This document shows, one piece after another, positions 1-11,973 of a stretch of DNA of 64,000 nt. Position numbers and translations under genes: made by a program. Below the pieces are notes generated by a model, which had not been told where the DNA came from, made no database searches, and saw only the letters and a list, made by a program, of their open reading frames with translations. The stretch is from positions 377,001 to 441,000 of the forward strand of contig NC_090013.1 in the NCBI RefSeq assembly GCF_036417845.1, read 5' to 3'. Numbering within the stretch: the stretch's first letter is position 1; the number at the start of each line of letters is the position of its first letter. Source of the stretch: Apteryx mantelli (taxonomy: Eukaryota; Chordata; Aves; Apterygiformes; Apterygidae).

Positions 1-886
1 TCAACCGGCTGGGCGAGACCGAGCGCGTCGTGGAGGTGCTGGTGGACTGTGAGTGCAACGGGAGCCCGGCGGGATGCACCGGGGTGGGATGCAATGGGGC
101 AGGATGCAATGGGGCAGGGCGAACCGGGACGGAATGCAATGGGGTGGGATGCACCAGGGTGGGATGCGGGTAGGATGCTCTGCGGCAGGATGCAATGGGG
201 CGGGATGCACAAGGGTGAGATGCAATGGGGTGGGATGCAATGGGGCGGGATGCAATGGGGCAGGATGCACCAGGGCGAGATGCAGGCAGGATGCAGGTGG
301 GATGCACTGTGGCAGGATGCAATATGGCGGGATGCATTGGGGAGGGATGCAGGGGGGGGGGATGCACCAAGGTGAGATGCAGGCAGGATGCACCGGGGCA
401 GGATGCAATGGGGGGGGGGGGATGCGGGTAGAATGAGCTGGGGCGGGATGCAGGTGGGATGCAATGGGGTGGGATGCACTGGGGGCAGGACATGTGTGGG
501 ATGCACCAGGGCGGGATGCAGGCGGGATGCACTGGGGCGGGATGCACTGGGGTGGGATGCACTGGGGCAGGATGCAATGGGGCAGGATGCAATGGGGCAG
601 GATGCACCAGGCAGCCCCGCTGACCTCCCCCCCCCCCCCCCGCTCTCCTGCAGACTACGACCCCCCCGTGCTCCCGGCCGTGCTGCCAGTCGTGGCCGTG
701 CTGGTTGCTGCGCTCCTCGCCGGGATCATCTACGGCATCTACTACCGCAAGAAGAAGATCCAAGAGTATGAGCTGCGGAAGAAGCAGCGGCAGCTGGAGA
801 TGCAGCAGCTGGAGATGCAGCCCCTGTCTGGACACTCGCCGGAGGCGGCCGCTTCCAACGGATCGGCGCCGGCGGCCGGGCCGTAG
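1..886 (+). CDS. ICAM5: ICAM-family adhesion receptor, last two exons (3' end only)
   Basis: Two exons are seen: 1-48 (5' part outside the window) and 654-886, joined by a GT donor at 49-50 and an AG acceptor at 652-653 after a C-rich tract. The first gives NRLGETERVVEVLVD, the end of an extracellular Ig-like domain. The second gives a Tyr-Tyr-Asp-Pro-Pro linker, a hydrophobic transmembrane helix of about 25 residues, a stop-transfer YYRKKK and a short cytoplasmic tail that stops at 884-886. The RKKKIQEY juxtamembrane stretch resembles the RKIKKY/RKIREY type of ICAM tails that bind ERM and alpha-actinin proteins. The tail holds a small internal repeat, QLEMQ twice. The family call rests on the tail and on the position next to ZGLP1, FDX2 and RAVER1; the member name (ICAM5) rests on synteny only. 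No canonical AATAAA was seen downstream before 2600. Confidence 0.75.
60..612. repeat. 15-bp-class minisatellite in the last ICAM intron
   Basis: Nearly the whole intron is a tandem array of units such as GGGATGCAATGGGGC and GGGATGCACCAGGGC, with variation and G-runs up to about ten. It keeps several frames open on both strands, which produces spurious Met/Cys- or Pro-rich reading frames. The array stops just before the C-rich tract and AG acceptor of the last exon. Confidence 0.85.
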
Positions 887-1589
887 CGGGGGCTGGTGGG
901 GTCGCCCAGGATGCTCACACCCCCCCCCCCCAGCAGCACCCCACGGGACATGCTGCCCCACGGCGGTGGGGAAGGACTCAGGGTCGAGCCCAGGTGTCCG
1001 GGTGGGAAGTGCCAGGGGGTCCCAGCTCCGGCCCTGCTCCCGGCGGGGCCATGTGGAGCAAAGCGTGGGGCCAATGCACAGTGCCTGTGGGCGGGATGGC
1101 ATCCCGGCATTGCCCTGGCCAGCGCTTCCTGCTCCGCGGCCGGAGGGGTCGGATGATGCCGGGACGGTGCCGAGCCGCGGCCGGGGTTGCGCCGGTCCTG
1201 GAGCAGCTTCCTTAGCCACACGCAGCCAGCAAAAAAGCTTTTGTGCTGGGGAACCTGTCGGTGTTCGCTCCATTGAGGGAGGGCTGGGAGCTGTTTGGGG
1301 AGTGGGAATGGCGCCAGGAAACGGGAGCCCGGAGCGGGGTCTCTCCGTGGGGAGCGGGGGCTCCAGCTGCAGCTCTGGCCCAGCTGGGCCTGGAGCCACC
1401 GGCTGCCGTGGGATCCAGCCCGGAGCTGCCAGCTGCCACGGGATCCAGCATGTCCCGGGGCCTGGAGCGCCAGGCGGTGGCCAGCGCATGGTGGGGGGGG
1501 TCAGTCATCCTCGGCAGAGCCGCATTGCCCCGGGAAGGGGCCATGGATGGAGCCAGGGCCGGAGGCAGGGATAAGGGCTGGAGCTGAGG

Positions 1590-1810
1590 TTCGGATATGG
1601 AGGGTGGAGCTAGGTCTGGGTCTGGGAAATGGAGCCAGGGATAAGGGCTGGGGATGGAGTACGGAGCAGGGGATGGGGATGGGGCAGAGCTGGGGGCTGG
1701 AGGCAGGGATAAGGGCTGGGGATGGGCATGGAGCAGGGCTGGGGCTGGGGGCCAGGGCCAGGGGAGGGCTGGAGCCAGGGAAAGGGACTGAGCCGGAGTC
1801 GGGGCCAGAG
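1590..1810. repeat. Purine-rich minisatellite (GGGATAAGGGCTGGGG type)
   Basis: Degenerate tandem units such as GGGATAAGGGCTGGGGATGG and GGAGCAGGG run through this stretch. The plus strand is strongly G/A-rich. No coding signal is supported. Confidence 0.7.
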
Positions 1811-2034
1811 CTGGCGTCCCGGAAGCCGGGGGGGAGGCGGCCGCGCACCATCGCTGCCGAGGAGGTGGCGTGGGCCGGCGGTAGCGCTGCACCGCGCTGC
1901 GTGGGCCGTGCACAGCTGTGCAGCCGAGCCAGCTGCCGCTGCGCAGGGGAGTCGCGCCGGGCTGCCGTGGGGGACGGGGAGGCGGCGAGGGGCGTCCCAC
2001 CGGCCGCACGGCTGGGGCTCGGATGGCACGGCGG

Positions 2035-2375
2035 CATGCACACGCAACGCTCAGCTGTGTGCACACACAGCGTGCCTGCATGCACACGCGACACACCTGC
2101 ATGCACGCATGACATGCCACCTGTGTGCAATGCACACCTGCATGCACACGCAACGCACAGCTGTGTGCACACACAGCGTGCCTGCATGCACACGTGACAC
2201 ACCTGCATGCATGCATGACATGCCACCTGTGTGCAATGCACACCTGCATGCACACGCAACACACAGCTGTGTGCACACACAGCGTGCCTGCATGCACATG
2301 CGACACACCTGCATGCACGCATGACATGCCACCTGTGTGCAATGCACACCTGCATGCACACACAATGCACGGCTG
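2035..2375. repeat. 106-bp tandem repeat of alternating purine/pyrimidine
   Basis: ACACAGCGTGCCTGCATGCA recurs at 2065, 2171 and 2277, so the period is 106 bp with about three copies. The unit is rich in TGCATGCACAC and CACCTGTGTGC, alternating purine-pyrimidine of the kind that favours Z-DNA. Because 106 is not a multiple of three, the Cys/His-rich frames across it shift from copy to copy and are not genes. Confidence 0.9.
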
Positions 2376-3024
2376 CTCTGTGGCTGCTGTGCAGCCGGAC
2401 CGGGATTCAGGCTGGGATTCAAGCTGGATTTGGGCTGGGTGCTGCCGTCCAGGGCTCTTTCTGCAGGCGGGCACAGGCTCCCCGCGGGGCTCAGCTCAGG
2501 CTGCGATTTCCTTTTGTCGTCGTTTCCGCTGCTTTTTGGTTTCGAAGGCCGCCGTGCTCAGCCCCCCCCCCCCAGACTTCATAAAAGGGGAAAGAGCAGA
2601 ATCTGCATCGGAGCATGTTTAGGGGAGCCTCAGACGTCCGGATGAGCACCAGGACCCGGCAGGATCCACCTGGCCAGTGGCTCCCGGGGGCTCCGGAAGA
2701 GCCTTGGCCCCGGGGCCTTTTCCTGTCCCCCTGCCCTCGGAAACTGCCGCGGCTTTTCCCCACGCTCCTGCTGCTGCTGCTTATTCACCCCTTCCCACCC
2801 CTTCCCAGCCCATCGTGCCACCATCCTGGCACCTTGCGTGCAGCCCCGCAGGGATTGGGAGCCGGGATGCTGCACGGCGGCACGCTGCTCCGCTGCGGCG
2901 GCCAAGAGAAAAGCCGGGAGACGAGGGCGGCCGGGCGCCCGCTCCGGAGCGCTGCCGCTGCTTGGGAAGCAGCGAGGGAAGAGGGGGAGCGGCGGCGGCT
3001 CTCCGGCTCCGTTTTTTGCCGGAG

Positions 3025-6000
3025 TCACCTTCTCCCGCTCCTCGGCAGGGCTCCCGGCGGCTGCAGCGCCTCCCCGCAGTTGGAGCAGCGCGAGCAAGGC
3101 TTTCCGCTCCTCCGGGGAATGTTCCAGCAGCGCCGGCACCGCAGCCGGTACTTCTTGTACCTGCGGGAACGGGGCGGGAGGGCGTCAGGGCGGTGAGGCC
3201 CCGCTGCCGCCGAGGATGCTGCTGCCGCCGGGAAAGCGCCCGGGCAGCTCCCGCGCTGGGCTCACCGGATGCCGCAGGCGTTGCAGAGCCGCGTCCCGGC
3301 CTCGGCGATCCGCCACAGCGGCGTCCGCCGCGTCTTGCAGGAGGCGCAGCGTCGGCTCCCTGCGGAGTGGACGGTGGTGGGAGCGCCGCCGTGGAAAACC
3401 TGCAAATCCGCCTCTCCCAGCCAGCCGAGCCGAGCCAAGCCATGGGCCAAGGCCGAGCGGGATACCGCAGCCATGGGGGGCTCCAGCTCCCGTCCTGTCC
3501 CATTCCATTCCCATCCCTGTCCCTGATCCCTGTCCCCATCCCCATCCCATTCCATTCCCATCCCTGTCCCTGATCCCTGTCCCCATCCCCATCCCATTCC
3601 ATTCCCATCCCTGTCCCTGATCCCTGTCCCCATCCCATTCCATTCCCATCCCATCCTCATCCCTGTCCCCGATCCCTGTCCCCATCCCCATCCCATTCTA
3701 TTCCCATCCCTGTCCCTGATCCCTGTCCCCGATCCCTGTCCCCATCCCCATCCCATTCTATTCCCATCCCTGTCCCTGATCCCTGTCCCCATCCCATTCT
3801 ATTCCCATCCCTGTCCCTGATCCCTGTCCCCATCCCATTCCATTCCCATCCCATCCTCATCCCTGTCCCCGATCCCTGTCCCCATCCCCATCCCATTCTA
3901 TTCCCATCCCTGTCCCTGATCCCTGTCCCCATCCCATTCCATTCCCATTCCATTCCCATCCCATTCCCATCCCTGTCCCTGATCCCTGTCCCCATCCCAT
4001 TCCATTCCCATCCCATTCCCATCCCTGTCCCTGATCCCTGTCCCCATCCCATTCCATTCCATTCCCATCCCCATCCCTGTCCCTCATCCCTGTCCCCATC
4101 CCCATCCCATTCTATTCCCATCCCATCCCCATCGTTACTCCGTGTGAGGGGCGAGTCCTCCTCGGAGCTGCTGGCCACCCCAAGCTCCCCAGCGAAGGCG
4201 CCGCCGGTGCTGCCCTCCTGGCTCCGTTTCCAGCCGGCCTCGCTGTGGATCAGCAGGATTAACCGAGCTTTGCCAGGATGCCGGAGCCCGACGGTGCAGG
4301 GAGGGCTTTTCCCAGTGCACTGACACGTGCCCATCCCGGCGCGACACCAGCCCCATCCCCGGGGGCAGCTGAGGCCCCCGACACCAGCGGCTGATCGGGG
4401 TTGTCCTGCCGCCCCCTCTCCCGCCCTTCGGCATCGCTGGCAGTGGGATGCGAATGCAGCAGCAGGAGGGTGCACGGTGCAGCTGGGGAGCCCGGGGCTG
4501 CTCCGGACGGATGGGCGCTGCAGTCCGGGGTGTCTGGGAGTGCTCCGGATGGACACACGGTGCAGCCAGGGAGCCCAGGGGTGCGTCTGGACAGACAGAC
4601 GGACGCTGCAGCCAGAGAGCCCAGGAGTGCTCCAGACGGACATACGGTGCAGCCGGGATCCGGAGGTGCATATGGCCAGGGAAGACAGTGCAATGGGGGG
4701 TGCCCAGAGATGCATCCGGGGAGTGACCGGCCGGAGAGACGGTGCAGCTGGGGCACCCAGGGGTGCATCCAGACAGACGGACAGAGCAGCCAGGGTGCCC
4801 AGGGGTGCATCCAGACAGACGGACAGAGCAGCCAGGGCACCCAGGGGTGCATCCGGAGAGGGACTGGCCGGAGAGCAGTGCCACTGCAGCCCAGGAGCCT
4901 GGAGGTGCATCCAGCTGGGCACACAGCGCAGCCCAGGGTGCGTGGGGATGGCCAGGGGTGCATCCAGACAGACGGACGGTGCAGCCCAGGGGTGCCCAGC
5001 TGGACAGACAGTGCAGTCCAGGGGTGCATCCAGACAGATGGACACACGGTGCAGCCAGGGTGCCCGAGGGTGCTCTGGTTGGACAGGCAGTGCAGTCCGG
5101 GCTCCAGGGGTGCATCCGGACGGATGCACGGTGCAGCCAGGGGCGCCCAGAGATGCATCCGGGGAGCGAGCGGCTGGAGCGACGGTGCAGCTGGGACACC
5201 CGGAGGTGCATCTGGACAGACGGACACACGGTGCAGCTGGGGCGCCCGGGGGAGCACCCGGACGGACACGCGGCACGGTCCGGGGGCGCAGGGGCGCGCG
5301 CCGGGGGCCGGTACCTGCCGTCGCGGGCGGTGACGAGGAGCCGGTAGCCGTCGGGGCTGCGGGGGCAGAGGCGCAGGCGCAGGCGCAGCGTCACCCCCCG
5401 GAAAGCGGGGTCGCGGGGCTCAGCACCCCGACGCGGGGCCGCCTGCTTGCGGGGCCGCCGGCGCCCCGGGCCCCCGGCCAGGTGCCGGCACTGGAGGCTG
5501 ATGAGGCTCAGGGCGTCGGGGCCGGCGATGCCGGAGGGTCCGGGGGTGCTGGAGGGTCCGGGGGTGCCGGCGGGGGGCGGCTCGGCGGGCCCGGGGGGCC
5601 CCTTGGGGGGCGGCTCGGGGGGCTCCAGCAGCCGCGCCGACTCCTGCAGGAAGGTGAGGCCGAGCCCGGCGGGGGCCGGGGGTCCCGACGGCGGCTCCGC
5701 GGCCCCGCTGCGCCCGGCAGCGGCCGTCAGGGGGGAACCGGCAGCGGCTCCGGGACCCCCCCCCGGTGCTGGGAACCCCAGGTCCCCCCGCCCCGGTCCA
5801 CCCGGTGCCCCCGGTTCCACCTGTGCCGCCCCCAGTCCCGGGTCCCCCCGCCCCGGTCCACCCGGTGCCCCCGGTTCCACGCGTGCCGCCCCCAGTCCCG
5901 GGTCCCCCCGTCCCGGTCCACCCGGTGCCGGTGCTCCCAGTTCCCCCCGGTTCCCCCGGTCCCGGTTCTCCCCGTACCCTGCTCCTACCTGTCCCCCCGG

Positions 6001-6234
6001 GCCGGGCCGGGCCGCCTCGATCCCGATCCCGATCCCGGTCCCGGTCCCGGCCCCTCCCAGCTCCCCCCGGTCCCGGCTGCCCCGGTCGCACCTGGCGGCG
6101 GCGGCGGCGGCGGCGGCGGCCCCGGGGCTGCCGAGCTGCGGCGGCGCCGCGCAGGGCTCGGGCTCGAGGCAGAGGAGCCGCTGGAGCAGGGAGAAGTCCG
6201 GGAGCTGCCCCTCGAGGAAGAGCTGCTCCGCCAT
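3025..6234 (-). CDS. ZGLP1: ZGLP1, GATA-like zinc finger protein 1
   Basis: Five exons fit on the minus strand: 6234-6092, 5707-5315, 4242-4139, 3359-3266 and 3160-3025 (stop at 3027-3025). Phases close to about 289 aa, near the human length of 271. Exon 4 encodes a GATA-type finger, Cys218-x2-Cys221-x17-Cys239-x2-Cys242 with TPLWR in the loop and CNACGIR at the end. Exon 5 continues YKKYRLRC and has further CxxC pairs. The family is a nuclear regulator acting in germ cells and gonads, where it opposes GATA factors and drives oogenic or meiotic programmes. The start MAEQLFLEGQLPDFSLLQ precedes an alanine run. The least certain point is the exon 2 acceptor: an alternative AG at 5770-5769 is out of phase, so the 5707 acceptor is preferred. 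Exon 3 rests on splice phase and an acidic SSSEEDSP stretch. Most introns are minisatellite. Confidence 0.85.
3266..3359 (-). CDS. ZGLP1: ZGLP1 exon 4: the GATA zinc finger
   Basis: The exon is bounded by a CTCCGCAG acceptor and a CCG/GTGAGC donor. It encodes SRRCASCKTRRTPLWRIAEA followed by GTRLCNACGIR. The spacing and the central TPLWR match GATA fingers, and the split codon before YKKY matches the human gene. Confidence 0.92.
3485..4135. repeat. C-rich minisatellite (CCCATCCCATTCCATTCC / CCCTGATCCCTGTC)
   Basis: About 650 bp of ZGLP1 intron 3 consists of CCCATCCC, ATTCCATTCCC and CCTGATCCCTGTCC units in higher-order blocks of roughly 45-60 bp. The plus strand is nearly free of G. The array reaches to within four bases of the exon 3 donor at 4138-4137. 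Confidence 0.9.
4470..5280. repeat. Minisatellite in ZGLP1 intron 2 (GGTGCATCCAGACAGACGGA)
   Basis: Units built on GGTGCATCC, CAGACAGACGGAC and GTGCAGCCAGGG recur at 40-60 bp intervals through the intron. They create long spurious frames on both strands. Only the exons at 5315-5707 and 4139-4242 on either side are supported. Confidence 0.85.
5765..5945. repeat. Three-copy 60-bp repeat in ZGLP1 intron 1
   Basis: CGGTCCACCCGGTGCCCCCG with its flanks recurs three times at about 60-bp spacing, separated by CCGCCCCCAGTCCCGGGT. It lies just upstream of exon 2 and makes the acceptor choice hard to read. Confidence 0.8.
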
Positions 6235-6856
6235 GGCCCGGACCAGCCCAGCACCGGCCCCGCCGAACCGGCACCAGCACCGGCACCGGCCCCGGCACCG
6301 CCCCGGCTAAAGCGGCAGCACCTGCGCGGGGGGGGGGGTTGGGCCGGGCTCCCCCCGCCCCGGACACCGGGGCCCCTCGGGGGAGGGGGACAGTGTAGCG
6401 GGGAGGGACCTCCCAGGCCGGGGCAGGACCCGGTGTGGGGTTGGGACACCCCCCCCCCGGGCCAGGACAGGACCTGGTATGGGGCTGGGACCCACCAGGG
6501 CTGGGGCTGGGACACCCCTTATCCCTGAGCCCCATCCCTAAATCCTATCCCCGAATCCCACCCTTGAATCCCATTCCCAGCCCCCAGCCCCAAAACCTGC
6601 CATAAATCCCATTCCCAAACCCTGTCCCTGAACCCTGCTGTGAATCCCATCCCTGAATCCCACCCCAAGCCCCATTCTCGGATCCACCTGTGAACCCCAT
6701 CCCTGAATCCTGCTGTGAATCCGATCCCTGAGCCCCGTTCCTGGATCCCACCCATGAATCCCATCCCAGACCCTGTCCCATTCCAGGACCCCGTCCCGCT
6801 CCCGGCGCTCCGCTCCCCGCCGCCGGCGCAGGGGGAAGCCACCGGCCGTTCAGAGT
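6235..6856. other. ZGLP1 5' flank to FDX2 3' end, with ATCCC-type repeats
   Basis: From 6235 to about 6520 the sequence is GC-rich, with GGGACC and CAGGACC blocks, and should hold the ZGLP1 promoter. From about 6520 to 6790 there are degenerate repeats of AATCCCATCCCTGAATCCCA. No gene is seen. Confidence 0.6.
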
Positions 6857-6862
6857 TTTATT
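6857..6862 (-). terminator. FDX2: Poly(A) signal of FDX2 (AATAAA)
   Basis: The plus strand reads TTTATT, so the minus strand carries a canonical AATAAA about 280 bases after the FDX2 stop codon. Confidence 0.75.
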
Positions 6863-7139
6863 GCCAGCGAGCCGCGAGGCGGCAGACGCGTCCCCGCTCC
6901 GCGCTGCCGGACGCGGCACCCGGCCAGTCCCAAGTCCAACAGCGGAATCGCAAAGCCCGGAGGGAGCGAGGGGGCCGCAGGGACCCTTCCCGGGTCGAGG
7001 AGCCCCGCGGGGGCTGCCGGTGCCCGGCGCTGTCCCCGCCGTCCCGCGGCCGGTCCCCTCCGGTGCGGCCGGGCTGGCGGCCTCCTCGGCGCGGCCGGGG
7101 GGATCCGGCCCCCCGGCGCGGGGCGGCCCCCGCCCCCCA

Positions 7140-10004
<2,865 letters not shown>

Positions 10005-10014
10005 GATGGGCGCC

Positions 10015-10100
10015 GTCACGTGAGCGCCGCGCCGTCACGTGAGCGCCGCGCCGCGCGGCCGGGACGGAGGGGGCGTGGCCGGGACGGAGGGGGCGTGGCC
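10015..10100. promoter_or_regulatory. FDX2: FDX2 promoter: doubled CACGTG boxes and doubled GC boxes
   Basis: GTCACGTGAGCGCCGCGCC occurs twice in tandem with a 19-bp step (GTCACGTGA at 10015-10023 and 10034-10042). It is followed by two perfect copies of GGGACGGAGGGGGCGTGGCC at 10061-10080 and 10081-10100. GTCACGTGA fits bHLH-zip factors (USF, MITF/TFEB CLEAR-like sites), and GGGGCGTGG fits Sp1/KLF. The block lies 11-96 bases upstream of the FDX2 ATG. Confidence 0.6.
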
Positions 10101-10345
10101 TGAGCGAACCCCTGCTACTCCCCTGGGTCCCGCCGCCTGCCGCCTCCCAACCCCCCCCCCCCCCCCATTACGGCTGTAATTAAACCTCCCCGTTAACCCT
10201 CCCAGCGGCCTGGGGGCACCCAGGACCCTTCACAGAGGGGGACACAGGGGTCCCCGCACCCCGGGGCCCCTTCCTGGGCATGGGGGGGGGGGAGAGCACA
10301 CAGGGACCCCCCCCAACTTAGGGGGACAGGGGCCCCCAGGGGGTC

Positions 10346-10685
10346 CTGGAGCGCCAAGCCCTCAAGGCTGCAGCCTGTTTCGTGGTTGCGCTTCGTGTCC
10401 GCTGTGTCGCAGGAGAGACGGGCGAAGCCTCAGGGGCCGGAGCCGCCTCCTCCGCCTGCCCGCTGGGAGATAAGGCCGCGAGCCTTCGCGCCGTGGTGTG
10501 GGACGGCGATAGGGTGCTGCAGAGCTGCTCCGGGAGCCAGCCGCGCTCCCGGGGGACGCGGAGCCTGCAGGACTTCTGTCCCCGCAGCGCTGCCCCTGCT
10601 CTGGGGCTCTTTGGAAGACAAACGCGGGAGGCAGGAGCGCGCGAGCTTGCTGGGAGCACCGAGCAGAGCGGGAGGGTGCAACAGC
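10346..10685 (+). repeat. 340-bp inverted duplicate, copy A
   Basis: This segment matches the reverse complement of 40966-41305 over 340 bp with about ten scattered substitutions and no gap, roughly 97% identity. Outside the ends the similarity stops at once. It lies between FDX2 and the RAVER1 3'UTR. It carries open frames on both strands but matches no family I recognise. Confidence 0.9.
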
Positions 10686-10746
10686 AGCCCCTCTGCAGCG
10701 CGTACAAAGAAAGGGGAGGGGAGATGATGCCCAATATAAATATAGC

Positions 10747-10752
10747 TTTACT
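10747..10752 (-). terminator. RAVER1: Candidate variant poly(A) signal (AGTAAA) for RAVER1
   Basis: The minus strand reads AAAGTAAAGC here, followed by AT-rich sequence and then CCCCTCCCC. No canonical signal lies between here and the stop codon 1.2 kb upstream. The call is weak and positional. Confidence 0.25.
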
Positions 10753-11973
10753 TTAGGAAGGCAGAGTGTCCAGCTGGAGGGGGGCATCGCGCCCACGACA
10801 GCCACAGCAAAAACAGACAGTCTCGACAGTAAAAACATGGCAGCAACTATAAAACCAAGGCGACCCGCCGAGAGGAGAAAGGGAATACGAAGCAGAACCG
10901 CAACTCCCGCCCGGGGAAGGCAGCGGAGGGGGCCCCGGGGCCGGGCGCCCGCTCACCGGCCCGGCCAGCACCTGAGGGCCGGGGTGGGAATCCGCTTCGG
11001 GTCTCGGCCCAGGGTGCGATGCAGCCATCTCCACGCAAAGGCTGTGAGAAAGTCCGAGAAAACGTCCCTCCCTCCAGAAGGGAAACCTCTGGAGCAAGAA
11101 ACGTGGGCCCAGGATGAAGAAATTTGTAAAATCAGTTACCCTGTGTCCCTCTCAAGAGACCAGGGTCCCTGTTCCTAGCTAGTTTAAAAAGCAAATAAAA
11201 AAATAAAATAAAACAAAAACAAGCATGAAATGAAAAAGGCAACTTACAAGATTTCATTACCAAAAAAAGTGTAAAATCTCAGAGTCTTAATTCTTAAAAA
11301 AAAAAAACAAAACAAAACAAAAAACCAACACACACGCACACAACTGAAATGTATAGGAAGAGTCGGGGGCCAAGATGCCCAGCTCAGCCCTGGCCTCTGC
11401 GGATTCCCGCGCCCAGGCGGCCGCAGGGCAGAGGGGACGGGGGAGCGCGCTTACATTCCTCACCGGAAGCAGCAGGTTAAGGCAGGGAGCACGCGGTTTT
11501 CCTTGGCCCTGCGGAGCCCCTGGCGCGGGACCGAGCGCCCCAGGAAAGGCGGCTCCCGGGTGCTGCTCTCGGAGCACGGCGCTCCCCCCGGAGAGGCACG
11601 GCAACGCCGGGCACCGGCGGGACCTTCGGAAGGATCCACCTACCCAGCTGGAGCAGACGGATCCCCGGAAGGGAGGGGAAGGTACGCGGAGGACACTGGC
11701 GCAGAGCAGAGCTGCCTCGCGGAGCGTCCCTCGGAGGCAGGGATGTCCGCTCCGGAAAGAGCCACGGGGTAGAAGATGCCCGTCCTCTGGTGGGAAGCGT
11801 TGGGTTAAACCTCTGCTCCACCACTTGCCGAGGGCAGCCAAGTCTTTCATAGCACACTTTTAAAACCTCAAAAAAAAAAAAAAAAAAATCAAAGGACTAA
11901 CATTAAAAAAAAAAAGTTTGTACAAGATTTACACATTGGATGAGGGAGATCTAGTGCTTCGGCAAGGAGGGGG

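Larger units (their letters stand above)
887..3024. other. Spacer between ICAM and ZGLP1 (convergent 3' ends)
   Basis: This interval holds the ICAM 3'UTR, two minisatellites (about 1590-1810 and 2035-2375) and GC-rich sequence without a convincing gene. A CATAAA element near 2582 could be a weak plus-strand poly(A) signal for ICAM, and an AATAAG-like element lies on the minus strand near 2780. Neither is canonical. The end of the ZGLP1 transcript cannot be placed. Confidence 0.5.
10101..11973. other. FDX2 upstream flank and RAVER1 3'UTR
   Basis: From 10101 to 10345 there is GC-rich spacer with C-runs. 10346-10685 is one arm of an inverted duplication (separate entry). From about 10740 to 11973 lies the probable RAVER1 3'UTR, with an A-rich patch at 11190-11330 and an 18-20 base A-run near 11871 (a U-run in the transcript). 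No canonical AATAAA is found on the minus strand here. No other gene is seen. Confidence 0.55.

Noticed and set aside
2035-2375. Cys/His-rich frames suggestive of a metal-binding protein
   Set aside because: The 106-base period is not divisible by three, so the same motif is read in all frames. It is repeat-derived.
10382-10756. A small protein gene in duplicate copy A (and its partner near 41 kb)
   Set aside because: Open frames exist on both strands in both copies because of GC richness. The substitutions do not favour third positions of any one frame, and no homologue is recognised.
11865-11895. A-run as the tail of a retroposed element
   Set aside because: It lies inside the RAVER1 3'UTR, with no target-site duplication or element body next to it.
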